Assembly (NCBI GenBank): GCA_013398275.1
Contig: VZSE01015521.1
Location: 1,122,892 to 1,186,891, forward strand
Reading direction: 5' to 3'
Length of the DNA stretch: 64,000 nucleotides
From: Promerops cafer
Taxonomy: Eukaryota; Chordata; Aves; Passeriformes; Nectariniidae
Shown here: positions 10,155-23,900 of the stretch, piece by piece
Layout: each line of letters opens with the position of its first letter
How positions within the stretch are numbered: the stretch's first letter is position 1
Program-made: the position numbers and the translations under genes
Notes under the pieces: model-generated
The model's database searches: none
Seen by the model: only the letters and a program-made list of their open reading frames with translations
What the model was told of the DNA's origin: nothing

Positions 10155-13079
10155 CTGTATTCACTAACTCACTTTTTCTTTGGAATGTCATATGCTATTT
10201 GAGTGACTTCCACACAGACTGCAAGTGCTGGACAGCCAGCCCTTCTGCAGCGCTCTCACCTGCAAAACTCCCACTGAAGCCAGCGAGATTTTGTTCAGAC
10301 AGGACCTGCAGGACCAGGGCATGTGTGAGGCTTGGTCCTGCACAAAAGCTGAGCACTCTAATTTCCTCCCACTTTGCTAGGAGCCGAATGTGTTGAGACC
10401 TGCTGCTGAACTGAAGCATGACCAGGCAGCACTGAGAATAAACTGGAATTTTATACATAGAAAATTTAATTTACATGTAATAAATGTGAATGAGCATTAA
10501 TATAGAATGTATTTTATCAAAAAATATTGATTCCTTACTTTGACCAAATACATTTCTGTATTACTGTGTTACTTTTCCAAGCTTGCCAAATGATGCAAGA
10601 TGTGTGGAACTGGTTTGGTTGTACTTTGAAATGTTTTTGTATTTCATTTGTATTTTATTTTTCCCTCCCTCCTACCACATATTGCAGTTAGTAGCCATTC
10701 AATAATTAATCAGGGGTAGCATGACCCAGTGATTAGGCTGCCAGACTGAGACACACAAGATTTGCTAACACATGCATAAATGCTTGCAAACCTGGGTACT
10801 CGGTGAGATGTGGGTTTGTAGCTCTGCCATTGCCTTGCCCTGAACTTTAGGTAGATCTCAGTCTCTCAGAATTCAGAGCAGGCCTCCAGTTATGCATGCA
10901 GGCCTCTGGAAGGTTTAGCAGGAGCAGGGTAACTCCTTTGAAAGTCCCATCTTAAGCCTTTTGTGAAAGGGACTGTTAGTGCTTTGTGGGTGAACAGAGA
11001 TATGCATTGTCATTGCCTATCCTCAGAGCAAACCAGTAATGAAAGGACACAGAAGGGTTTCCCTTTTCCCTCAGCCTTTCTCATAGGCATTTCATGCTCT
11101 AACTATATCTAAATACAGCAGAGCAGAGCCTCTTGCAGAACTGGTGCTTCTGAATATGAGTTGCATGAATGCAGTCAGCAGAGTGCTGCTTGGGTGATGA
11201 GAAATACATGGGATGCTAGATGGAAAGGCAGATTTCAGAACTGTGACGAGTGCACGGGCAAGAGTGAGCGAAGCCCCTTCAGAGAGAGAGGTGGTGATAT
11301 TTCTGAGATGGCCAAAGCTGTCTTGCCAAGTATCTGCATATTGAACCCATGCAGTTGGTAAAAAAGCTCTTCTGGACACTACTTAGGCCTTGAGCTCAGT
11401 TGTGTTTCCCTATTAAGTGTCCTGCCTGATTACTGCATTGAGATGGTTGAGGGAGGAAGGGGTAGAGAAGGCAAACTGAAAAGCCTATTCCTCTTCTCCA
11501 GCATTATGATATTGTGTAAATTGGTAGGAGCAGCAGTCAGGATGCAGGAAGCTCCTTTTTTAGGTGCATAGTAATATCTCTTAAAAGGACTTACTCATTA
11601 GAGAAAAAAATTGTCAGACCGTTGCCTCGCAGAAATGGGGAATAGCTCACCCCTGAGCATGATGACCTGAACCCTTACCAGACTTCAGCTCCACTTCCTG
11701 CCCTGTTCCTGGCTCTTTTCCAGGCAGTTTCCCTCCATGCATAGTCTTGTGCCTTTGAAAGTCTCCTGCTTGTAAGAATTCCACTTTTTCTGGGAATAGC
11801 CATAGTTAGTTTTCCTGCATCGGTGACGTGCATGTCAGCTGCTGCGTCTTGTCACTGTGTCCCACGGAAGGTGAGCTATGTGATATGGTGGCTGGGGGCA
11901 GCGGGGAGGAGTTTCTGCTGCAACATTGCTTAGTAGATCCCTGCCTTTTACTCCTCTGCAAAGTGGGACATGAGACTATGACAGTTAAAACGATTGCAAT
12001 AACATTGTGGACATTGTTTTGGAAAGCTGCCATTCAGGACATATTCCCAGCCTCTTTCAGCATCTTTCCTGGTCTTTCTCTGGGATCCAGGGCTGATGTC
12101 TATGGCTGTTTTACTCAGTGGTAGCTTTAGCAGTGGCAGGAGGCCAGGTTGCGTCCTTACCCTGTGTCCGTACTTCCCCCTGTCTATCCTTACCATTCTG
12201 TTCTTCTCAGAAGTTCTCACTCCCAGAAGAAGGGAAGCATAGGAAGGAGCAGAGAAACACCTCTTAGCTCCCACAGCTTGCAGCCAGGTGCATCAGTGGA
12301 GCTGCAGTTCAGCACAGTGTGAGTCACACTGTCCTTTCTGTGCAGGGGGATGAGGTGGCATGGGAAATGTGTTACCCCTTGAGGACCCATGAGTGGTCCA
12401 TGCCAGACGGGTTGTGCAGAAGACAGCAGTCATTTTAGGTTCCAAACCCAGTATCTTTTCACAGGCAGTTATGTCTAGCCAGATAATCCAGTCTCTGAAA
12501 ATCATGACCCATTGAGGCTCTCCAGGTTGGGCATCCAGAAAATGAGACTTGTCTGGTTGCCTTGGTCACTGGGAGCTCTCTCTCTCGGTGCTGGCTGTTT
12601 TCAATCTGGCCAGAGGACATGGGAAATTGGGAAAGATCCCTTCAGGGGCATTAGCTGGATGCTCCTTTCTGTAAACTGCTGAGCAGAGTCAAATGCTTTG
12701 TTTTATGTGTTTAATTCTGGCAGGACAGCTGCAGCTGGGAAAGCTTTATGTGAGAGCCAGGCAGGAGTGACTCAGGGCAGCAGCTCCTAGTCCCTTTAAC
12801 AGGCTGGACTTGAGGTAGTCCCTGCAGGGTAACCACGGAGCTGAAGGCTCAGGGGACATCACTTCCAATGCAGATATTTAAATAGAATCCCTAAATTTGA
12901 TCCTTAGAGGGCAGACCCCGTCACTTTGTGTTTTTATTGGACTTCTGAGACTTTTTTGCACTGTTGGTGTCTGATGTCTGTGGCAGGCGGGCAGAGGAAA
13001 CCACTTACTGACATTTACTTGTTCAGTGAGCCAAATTGTCTTTTACATGATCTGTGTTTGACTTTTTTCTCATTGCTGA

Positions 13080-13097
13080 TTTTTTTTTTTTTTTTTT
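13080..13097. repeat. Poly-T tract (18 bases)
   Basis: Homopolymeric T run starting after CATTGCTGA and ending before AAGAAAGACAG. It could be the A-tail of an old minus-strand retrocopy, but no body is recognisable next to it, so it is listed only as a homopolymer. Confidence 0.95.
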
Positions 13098-16000
13098 AAG
13101 AAAGACAGTCCCTAAAGGCACATCTGCATTATTACAAACCCCAGTTTATACAGAGCTGCATAGCACTGCACTGTCAGTACAAGCTTGGACATAAAATAGA
13201 GATTAACAAAAAGGGCCTTCATTTGTCTACAAGAAGAAAACCCAAACTTCTTTGAACTAGTTATTGCTGATTATAATGCAGCTTACTAGTTTCATGTAAA
13301 ATACATTGAACTTTGAAATTCCCTTTCTGTACCAACATGCTGTTGCTCATGTAGGCAAAGATCTGTGGTAACACTGCATGTAAAGGAAGCTTTCATCTTC
13401 AGGGGTGGTGGTGGTAGAAGTGTCAGCTCTGGATTTCAGTCAATGCAATTCTTTTGTCAAGTTTTCATTTACTAATGCAGGGACTAGTCAGCCCTTAACA
13501 CATCAAGCAGAAATCATGTTGTGCCATGCCATGCCATGGCTGTCTTTGGTGTGGTTTCCACCATTTTTCTGGCTGGAAGACCTCTCTGTCTTTGGGACTA
13601 TAAAGCTCTGAAAGGAGTCAGCAAAAGAAGTTGCCCTTTTGTTCAGCACTTTGAAGGGTGTATGCCTTCAGTGGAGCACTGCCTGCCTTCTGATCCTCCT
13701 TCCTTGTCCACCACCAAGGTGTCAAGTCCAGCAGTGTCATTACACCATGAGCTTCCCATTAAAGAACTTACCAAACTCTGATGACTGATGGTGTCTTTTC
13801 TCTGTGAGGAAAATCAACTCAGTTGTGAATCTGAGGGGCTAAAACATAGCTACAATGCATGTGGCACAGGTTTGACTTTCATGGGCACGGATGATGCATG
13901 GTGGGATAACACAGTGTTTACAGGTGTAAGGAGGAGAAAATGATGTCATCTGAGCTTTGGGCACTGCAAAGCCAGCCCTGATGGACCCAGAATCATCGGG
14001 TGGTTTGGTTTGGCACAGTCTGAGGCCGTGGATTTGCTGTCAGAAGCTGGGAATTGGTGGTAGTATTTGTGTATGAGCCAGTATTTCACACTTCGCGGGT
14101 CCTTTTCTGTTTTGCACAGAATAGGGAGACATCTGTTCTAATTAAGAGACATGTAACGATGCTGAAATGAAAATGGTGATTCTGTTCAAATAATTTGTCT
14201 CTTTTCTTTAAACACTTCACTCTTAATTGCCGCTTTGACATCTTCTCACCCTGATTTAGTTGAAAGAGTCAAGTCAGTTGTTGCCTTTTCTCATGAGCCT
14301 CTGTGGGTTGATATCTTCCAGCCCATGGAGGAGGAAGTGCTTTAACTTAGCACTTGCCTTGTATTTTTGGCACTTCCCAAGGCATGAGCACTAGGTAGGA
14401 GCACACCAATTACATGGGCTCTGGTGTGCCCAGAACCCTGAGCGCTGCCTATAAAGTCACTCCTGTGGCTGGTGGAGTGCCTGCCAGGACAGCCTCCCTT
14501 GTGTTGGAGCATGATGCCAACAACACAGGCCCCACAGCCTCCTGAGAGACCTCTGCATATGGTGGAAGCCACTGGAACCGTAAAGCTCTGACTACAGATA
14601 CAGCTGCCCTTGCGGAAGCAGTGCTGTTCCCAAGCACCTCTTCAGCTGCTTGGAGCCTGCTGCCCTCTCAGGTCTGCTGGATGGGCTTCTTCCTGCATCA
14701 GAAGGTCAGGTGAATTTAAACAGTTTAGACATCAGCTGTCTGCTAACATGGACCTCAGCCCAGGGACAGCCGTCTGCCCTGCTCTGGCGGGGAGCCGCCC
14801 TACAAGGTGGTGGCTGCGGCTGGGGGCAGTGCCATGTGCACAGTTTTTTTTTCCCAGCTCAAGTCTGTCCACATTCCAGCTCTCCAAAATTATGTTGCAA
14901 CTTCCCCAGATCAAGAAATTAGGATACTCTAGGTCTGTGATAGGATTTGGCTTTGTATCAAGAACAGGTCCGTTAGAGGTATGCAGTATGTGCTGCCTCT
15001 GTTGGCTGCTCCCTACTGCTCTGTTCCCCACCACAGCTGTCCTCAATCAGCCAGCTGGGAAATGCTGTTACTGCCCTTGGCAGCACCATGTGCTGTTTTA
15101 AGGAGCACATCAGATTTTACATTTGCTTCATGTTCCTTCTACTCCATGACAAGGTTCTTGCTTCTGCCTCTTATTTACTGAGTGATGAAATGCTGTAAAA
15201 AAGCACATTTAACTTTATTTCAAATGCCTAGGTATATGCATCCATGCTCTTCACCAAGTAGTGCTGTACTTGTGACACCAAGGCAAGGCTTTTATACCTT
15301 TTATTAGACAGACTGATACTGAAAGCCCCAAACTCCCAAACTCCCAGCGTGCTTCTCCATGCTGAAAAGCAGCAATTACATGAGGCAGTCTGATAGCAGG
15401 TAATATCTCCCCAACAACCTAACCTTGCTTGTACACATTTCTTGAGGCATTGCTGCCATAAAGGTGAGATGGAAGTGTTGGAGCCAGGGTTTTATTTACA
15501 GCTCCTAGTAGTGCTAAAGAGACCAGGAGTGGGTTGTGTCAGCTGTGTTATCCCCACCGCAAAGCTCCTGAGGAGCTTGTGAAGAAGGGTTGTGACGAGC
15601 CACGAGCTTTGAAGCCTTTATGTTTTTGGGTTTGTAGCAGTCCCCTAGAGGTCAGCAGAGCCTACGTTTTGAAACAGCTCTAGTTGATGGTAGCTTTGCA
15701 GGAACGATGAAAGCAAGTTTGCTGCTGCCCTGTGAGACCCTGCTTGTTCTCTCTGGCAATTTTGGCTGTTGCTGGAGAAGGGATCAGGCTGGGGAAGAAA
15801 AGAATCAGCTCATGCAGCAGGAAGTCCTGCTTTGGAAACAGGATTTTCCTTTGCAGGCAGGCAGACAGGTTGACAACCTGAAGCAATGGGGAGAAGCAGC
15901 TGGAAGATGGGTGCCAGCATTGTCAAAGCTGCACAGGGCAGTGGCAGCTGGTGCCTACACCTCGTGGCTCCGATGGTACCCATTCCTTCTGGGATCACAG

Positions 16001-17846
16001 CTAGACTGTACAGCGTTAGAAGCAATGTCCCAGCAGAGCAAGCTCTGCCCCAGCCATGCTTTGTGTGTGCATCTGCACTCTGGTGCTGCAGTGGTGTGGC
16101 TGCTGGTCACACTGCTCTGCTCTCAGTGTTCACCTGTGTGCACCATGCCACGCTGGCCTCAGCCACGCTGCAGCTGCTGATCAGATGTTACCTCTGCTTG
16201 CCCAGATCCTTGCAATCCCAGCCTACTTCATGCAGGCACTCATTTTACCTGCCACCCTGGCCCAGGACTGGAGGCAGAGCTGAGATTTCCCTGGACTTTT
16301 TGAGCTTCTGGGGTTGGAACAGCAGTGTAAGGGAGCCAACCTCTGCCACAGTGAAATGACTTGAGGCTGACAAGCAGGTCACAGACAGTCATTCCGTGTC
16401 CAGTCAGCACAGACATTGTCCATGCATTCCATGTCTTGGCCTTGCAGCAAGCAGCCCTGTCGGGGGGAGACCTGTAACCAGTGCCTGCAGGACACTGCCA
16501 ACATGTACATCACATTTCTCAGTAATGAGAAAATGAGGTACCTTGAGTGGATGTGAGCTTGCATTTGCCCTACACACTGCTCACCCTCTCCCCAGCTACA
16601 GTTGCTGGCTGAATTACTGGGAGTACAGTTGGCAAAATATGCCTCTTTCTCCCCAGCTTTTCTCCTGGTCAGCATTCTCAGGTCTATGGCTGCCCTTTTC
16701 CCTGTTGTTTAGCTGGAAACCCTCAAAGCAGAGCTCTCCATTTTCCTCTGTACCCTTAAGGATCATATGCCCAGCTCTAGCAAAGAGCAGAGACTTGCAG
16801 TCTTGGTTCAGGAGGACACAGTGCTAGAAATGCAGCTATTCACACAGAAAATCAGGGCCAGTTTTTATGCCTTCACACTGTCTGGTTTGGTTAATAAAAG
16901 TTTGGAAATTTTTATTTTGGCTCTTCTTGAAGGTTTTTCTTTTTTATTATCCTTTTACTCCCTGTTTATTGTATTTCTTTTTGTTTCAGCAAACCCCTTA
17001 TCAGGGAAGGTTTTTTGAGCTGCCTGTGAGTCATATAGCAGCGATGGGGAGTGGCAGCTCTGGGAGCTGAGCATGTGTTTGTGCCCAGTTCACATCAACT
17101 CATGACAAAGGCTGCTGATGTGTCACCCAGCTGTCAATGGCCCTCTTGGCTGCCACGCCTGGGGTGGTCGACCAGGTGCTGGTCACATATCTCCTCCTCT
17201 CCTCCCTAGCTATGGAAAGTGAATGCCTTGACCTTGATGAATTCAGCTCTTGTTTTTTGAGCCTTCTGAATTCAGTGTAGCAGGCTGCAATAAAATTATT
17301 TATGCAAAACCTAAATTACAAAGCACAGACCGTGGACCCTTTCTTGCCATTGCAAAATATCTGAGCCTGAGGGCATGACAGTTTTATGGATGCAGCAATC
17401 CATGAGCTGCAGATATAAAATGGGATAATGAAATGTTTGCTGAGACCTCTCCAACTGTGCTTCAGGACCAGTGCATGTGTGTGTGTTTTTCCAGCTCTGG
17501 AGCATAGCGGGAGGCACCTTTCTGGGAATCACCAGAGCAAGGCTCTCGCTAAATTCCTTTAGGTTTTGTCAATGTACAAAAGTTTTCTTGTTGTGTCATC
17601 CAAAAAAAGGGAGGGCAGGTAACGTGATCACTCACGAGGGTTCATCAGCATTCCCTGAACCCTCCCAGGCAGAGATGAGCAATCAAGTAGGTAACTGGCC
17701 CCATGCAGCTTCCCTGCTAAAAGATAGATTGCATTGCAGCTGCAGATCAGCAAAAGCCCCAGGAACATGCTTTCATCCATCAGCACATAAAACAGAGCTT
17801 CCCCCTTCAAGAGGGAAGCTTGGAATAGACTTGCCATCTCTGTGTT

Positions 17847-17930
17847 AGAATCATTTAGGTTCAAAAAGGCCTCTAATTAATCATCGAGTCCAGCCTTTTA
17901 CGTAACACTGTGAGATCCACCACGAAACAG
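17847..17930 (-). mobile_element. CR1 LINE 3'-end remnant
   Basis: Reading left to right, AGAATCATTTAGGTT is followed by AAAAAGGCCTCTAATTAATC, ATCGAGTCCAGCCTTTTACG and TAACACTG, then TCCACCACGAAAC. This is the reverse complement of the standard avian CR1 3' tail (antisense form, AGAATCAT then GGTTGGAAAAGACCTC then ATCGAGTCCAACC). Only about 85 bases can be aligned by eye. Divergence is moderate and a few bases are inserted near ATTAATC. Confidence 0.85.
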
Positions 17931-20900
17931 TCTTCAGAAACATGTAAGAAGTGGTGGAGATAACATCTCAAAACTGGAGCGTTTCTGGAGAGAAGAAAAG
18001 TCCTCAGTGTGGAGCCCAAGCAATGATCAGCAGCCACTGCCTCTCTTCTTTCTCCTCACCAGTGCCCAGTGAGGTGCTCTGCAGCTGGTCCTGCTCCAGG
18101 AGCTGCAGCCAACCTCTGGCCCCTTCCCCTGTCAGTCAGCTTCTTCAACCTTCGCAAAAAGAGCATTGGCAGGACCCCAAATCCTTACGACTATGCGCTA
18201 TCCTGCTGCCACAGTGCTCCACACCCAGCCAGCCACCACACTGAACAGACAGGGCTATTTGCTGCTCTGTGAGGGAGGCACTGCTGCAGCTCTGAGGCTA
18301 AAGTCCTCTGCACCCTTGGCACAGCTTGTCACCATGTCTGTTTGCAACTGAATGTACATGTTATCACACGATAGAGCTTTCACCACCAGCTATTCTTTCA
18401 AAACAATAAAAATCATGTTTTCCTTCCTAATAAAATCTCCTTCCTCCCACTGGCCCTGCAACAGGGCTGTTTGTATGCTGTATGGTAAGCCTTACCCATG
18501 GAGAAGGGACCTGCCCAGGCCTACAGGTTGCTTAATGGGATTACGATGCTCAGACTTACTACAATCAAAGCAAAGTGACCAAGTTTAGCCATTCAGGCAT
18601 CCGCAGTGGCCTGACACTTGCTGTTGTGTATCAGACATTTAGACACACAAGCAAATTACACAGAAGATGTGAATAGCATGCTTCTGACTGAAGCCAGCAC
18701 ATTTGATGGACAGCTCATGTGGTCTTGCAGGTCTCCTGAACCCATGCTTTCCTTTGCCTTTGCAGCTGCTGTTTGGCAGAGTAAACCTTCAGTCAGTGCC
18801 TGTCACCTACCTGTCATTTCTCAGAACGCATGCAGTCTTTTCCAGAAGTGGTACTTAAATAGTCTCAAGCTGCATTCCCAATATCCCATAAAAATGATTC
18901 ATTAGCTATGGTAGCAGAGGAGTAGAGCTTCCAAGAAGAAGGAGAAGACCGATGAAATAACCAATGTTCATATTAGCTATCCTAGCAATGAAGATGGTGG
19001 GCATGTGCTTCTGAATGGACAAGCATGCTCAGAGTTACATCTCTACTGACACCTCCACTGTCACCCCCAAAACCGGTCACAGTTCACAGCCTCCCTGATG
19101 AACAGCACAGCCCCTCCTAGCCAAGGTGGGCATTTCTTTCAAGGATCCTTTGAAAGGTCTTCTGTCCTTTTCCCTGCTCCTGTCTGCTGTTGCTGGTACT
19201 ACTACAGCAAACGGTATCCAATGCAGGCTGTGGGAGCAGGGGTGTGGCTCACCAAACCACAGCCAGCCAGAAGAGCAGGTTGGACGCATGGGCAGGAGCC
19301 ACAGCCAGCAGCCAGTGAGCAGCAGCCTTGCATGTGGAGCTGTCTTGACCACGACAGCACATCAGGACTTTGCGAAGTCCCCATCAGTCTTGGAGGGCAA
19401 GAGAAGGTGGGGTGGCAACAGGGCTTGCAGAGGCTGACCTTCCAGATCTGCAGTGTGGACCCTCCTGGCTATTTTCTCTTTCATATCCTGTTGGCAGCAT
19501 ATGAGAAACTCCATGTGAACCCAGACTGACTCATCCATGGAAGAAGGCCCTATGTAGGGAGGAAACAACTTGATCTGATGATCTGCTCTATGTTTGAAGC
19601 AGCAAAAGTCTGGTTTATTTCCCCTCCTCTGTTGTGATTGACTGCATTCCTTCAACTCCATGTGATATAATCTTGTGTTAACGCCATGAAATGGCATTAA
19701 CCTCAGAAATCACAGAATCATAGAATCACTAATGTTGGAAAAGACTTCTAAGATTCTCAACTCCAAAGGCAAGAATCTTCTTTATTTCTTAAAAAGATAC
19801 ATGTTTTGTGACAAACTACAGGGAATGAAAGTATCCCAGGTCTGCAGGTAGACTGTTACTGGAGACACCCACTATTTTCATCCTATGGGAATAGACTGAG
19901 CAGGACCAGCTTAGTTCCTCTGCAGTAGCTCTGACCTCCTGGCAAGTTAGCACTCAAGATATTGAGTAATGCCACTGGGTTTGTTTATTGATAAACTTGT
20001 TAAGTTGTGAAATCTGTGTGAAAATACACAGTTAAAACTGATTCTACTGACCTAGCTCAGTGGTTACAAGAGCCTCCTAAAAGAGTAAAATCCCAGTTTC
20101 CTCTTCAGCTTAATCAGTGAATCTTAGAGCTGGTTTTCATCCAGCTCCTGCTCTTTCTGTCGATCTAAACAATTGCTTTATGGCTGCTTAGAGAACTCCA
20201 AAGGATGTTTTGGCGTTGCCTTTTCCATTCATCTTCAGGATTTTCTGGGTCATGGAGTCCCCTGTCATGCTGTCCTGGCATGTTCCATGACTTCTAGAGG
20301 TGCCTCAGAGGGCAGACAACAGGGATGGACCTTGAATAACCTGGCTGTAATCCGGGAGAACTGGACAGTCCACGTCGAAGCCTGGGCAAAGGCACAGGTG
20401 AGAAGCCATTTGCTGACCAAACCCTGCTGGAGTCATCAGCTGGGTGAGCCACAGCTCTGTGAGCCAGAGTTCCTGTGCAGAGGTGGCACAGCCATGCTCT
20501 GTGTGCAAGGCAGGCACCCTGACCTAACTCCACATCCTTCGGCTTGCCTGCTCCCTCCTACACCAGTGTAGGAATTTTTCTCGCCAGCCCTTCCCTAAAT
20601 CCTTGTTCGTGGACTCTGGCCAGTGTTTGCTGCTCCCAGTGCCTCTGGTACAACAGTGTGCAGAACTGTGAAATGAGCTGGGTTAAAGACCAACAAGGGC
20701 AACCGGGTTTGTGGTTTCTTCTGAAGGGGTGATTTAAACCTCAGTCCTGTTAGCAGCTCATTTTTACAGTCGCTTCAACTCAGGGAGCAGGGGATGACAG
20801 CACAAGGGGACAGGATGGATAGGAACATCTTCAGTTGTCTTTGCTGCCAAAGCTGGCAAAGCAGCATTTCAGCTCTGCTAGAAGCTCTCTCTACCCTTCA

Positions 20901-23900
20901 CAGGCTCCCATCACTTTGCTGGCAGATTCTATGTTGCTTGAAGGATTTACTCCATTTTCCTTTAGGGATTAAATGGTTCACATAGTTTGACATTTATTCT
21001 GTCATGGTATATGTGGGACTATCATTAACATTAAAAGGAATGACACATCCATCCAGCAGAGAATAATCTGCTTAATGGCTAAATAAGAAAGCTGTGTACA
21101 TTAAACTGCAGTCATCTTCGGGATGTAGTTTTCCCTATGATAAAATTGAGACTCATTTCAAAACATGAAATTAATTTTCCCTCTTTTTATTCATTGGGTG
21201 CCATAAATGCAAACCTGCCCCTTGACAACCTATAGAAGTCTCCACTATGATGTATTTATAGGATCAGATGTGCCATGGATGCCTTAAAGTAAAATCAGCT
21301 TCTGGTTTTTTTGGACTGATGGCTTTTGAAGTGACAGAGAGCCTGGGACATTTGTCTCGGCTCACACTCTGTGCCAACCCGTGAACAATTTTTACAGGCT
21401 GAACTTAAGCCTTTGAAATTTTCTCTTCTGGAAAGCAGGAGACAAAGGGATTTGAAAGAAGGCTGAAAAAATTTAGGTAGACAATAAGTACTTGATTTGT
21501 AGAGGTGTAAGTTACCACCACGTATTTAGTTGTTCTCAAGAAGGGAGTAAAACCTGGATGAATTTCATCAGAAAATTCAGACCAATTGTTCTTAGGCCCA
21601 TGCTATTCTTTCAATAACTAAAGTTCTGGCTACAAATTTGCATAAACAAGGATAGAAATTCTTTATTACATGTTTTAATATGTGAAATGGAAGTAGAGCT
21701 AGAAAAAATGGGAACTAGAGAAGAGTCACTGAGGAAACAACAGCAGCAAGACTGGGGACTACCACTTGAACTACTGCCTTCTCCGTTACACATTCAGCTC
21801 TTCAGCAGATGTAAAGCAGTTGCTGATACTCATATTTAGAGTGCATTTACCACTGCACTACCCACGAAGGTTCTGAAGAGTGTGAGCAACCCCTGTGTGC
21901 ACAGCAGCAGCAGCATGAGCAGGAGATAGCACTTGGATGGCATGCACACTTCTGGAGGATGTCTAGCTCAAGTGAGGCTTAATTCTGCATTTGCCCACTC
22001 ATTTCTCTCCATCCCTGCTTTCTTGGTTGTGTCAGTGAGACTATTTGTCAGGACACACAATGAAGAGAAGAAGACTTGACTTCTGTTGAAAACAACCTCC
22101 ATACAGATGAAGTTATTTCTAACCCAGACCGGTTCACCTTCTGGCCCCAAATCCGAAGATGATGGAGTAACAAGTGGGGATTCTTAAGGGGTGAGGAATA
22201 GCAAGAAGAGAAGCTACAGCTGAAAGCAGTGTGAGTCAAATGACTGCCTGAGATGGTGGTGTGTCACTTCCTGTGTACGTGCTTCACAGCTGTTTGCCTG
22301 TGGACCACGATGTTCATCCCAATCCTCAAGTGCTGGTTGAAGTTACACCTAAACCACAAGTGCTCAAGTACTTGAATGCACAACTGTGTTAATTAATGAC
22401 TACTAAAATATCATCAAAAGTGGAAGAACTGAACTGAAGCTCCTTTCACTCATCTCAAGGTTACAAAAGTATCTGGAGAAATCAGGACAAAGTGTGTTTC
22501 CTTCTCTACAAATTCCCACATCACCCTCCCCTTCATTCCCACTGGATAAGCACTTCTCCTGCTGGACAATGAGCAGCTCTCAGCTGCTACAAACCAATTC
22601 AATCAGGCCAGATGTGTGGGACCTACACCTGGGTTAGAATGACCCCCTCAGCCCCAGAATCTTCCCTGAAGACAGGGGAAGGGTCTGAGGTGGAGTGGAA
22701 CAAAAATTGAGCTTCCCTGACCCCTCTCCCAGCCCATTTGCAAACCTGGGTGATGGCTCAGGCTTCTTCCCAGCCAAGTTCTGGTTAACTGGAAATGTAC
22801 CAGGTTTGTACTAAAGTACCAAGCAACATGCTCGGTACAGGCAAACCAGAAGCCAAAGGAATATCATCCTTGATAATTTCTTTAAACAACAGTTTCCAGT
22901 ATAAACCGTCTATGCTACAGCTCTATGTGCTAGAGTCTGGTAATAAGCAGCTTGTTATTTATGTCTGGATCTTCTCTTCCTCTCCCCATCCCAAATAAGT
23001 AGGTTCTGTGAGTGCTTTTCAGGGCTGCCATTGGCTCTGAACATGAGCTGTCCTCAGCAGAAGGTACACTGAAAGCGAGTGCCTTAGTCCCCTCTGTGGC
23101 CCCATGTGTCTTTGCAGCCTGTGACACTCCATGGGGAAAGAAGCTGCAGCATAACTTCCTCCCTCTTTCCCCCCATCCTCGCTGCTCCTGGGAGAGCAAA
23201 GAGGGAAGCTGGAGCCAGGATGGTCCCATCCAGCCTCATGGCAGCCGCAGCAGCTGCAGCCCTTCACCCTACAGGGGCAAAGCTGCTGGATGCTGCAGTG
23301 TGAAACCAGGGGAATGGAGAAATTGGTGCCTTGCAACATTTTGTATCAATATACAAGCTGTGTCTTAGTTGTTTCCCTGCAAATATAATCTTAAAAGCTA
23401 CCTCTGCCATCATCACTTTTGAAATAAAATACACCTTTCTGTCTGGCATCAGGATGAGAAAGCTCAGCCGCAAAGCAAATGCTCCTTAGAGCTTCAGACT
23501 TTGAAGTGATTGTTCTTAACACAAGCAACAGGCAGCATCATTAAAAGCCTTAGCACTGGAGCAGGGTCAAGCTGAAAAACTTAATATTCTGCTGCTTTAC
23601 AAGTACTAACCTGGGACAAATTCATGCTGGCTTCTTCAGCTGCCCAGTATGATTTGAAGAGATGAAGAGGGAAAATCTAATGAAGAAGGAATGGAGTTTG
23701 GGCTAGTAGATGCACTGGATACAGAGGAGCTTCACAGATACTCCTTGTTTCCATAGGAGAAGGACCTCAGATGGCTTTGGACAGTTAGCAATTGCAAGGG
23801 ATCATATTTCATTTTTCACTTGTGGCCAAGTCAGCTGCTGTATTAAAGAATGACCATGGTCAAAATCAGCGCTGGACACGGCTACGATACGGGAGTAAAA

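Larger units (their letters stand above)
8416..17846. other. Gene-poor segment without recognised genes
   Basis: Apart from the possible distal polyadenylation signals, I see no exon with both splice sites and a recognisable protein. GC content rises in 9600-9990, 14450-16300 and similar stretches, which yields overlapping chance frames of up to 163 codons on both strands (for example 14610-15101 and 15707-16180). None of these translations shows a recognisable motif. Short simple repeats are listed separately. Confidence 0.6.

Noticed and set aside
14610..16359. Cluster of overlapping 157-163-codon frames in a GC-richer stretch
   Set aside because: Frames occur in several phases on both strands with Cys/Trp/Leu-rich translations and no motif. 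This is expected where stop codons are rarer; there is no sign of constraint in one frame.
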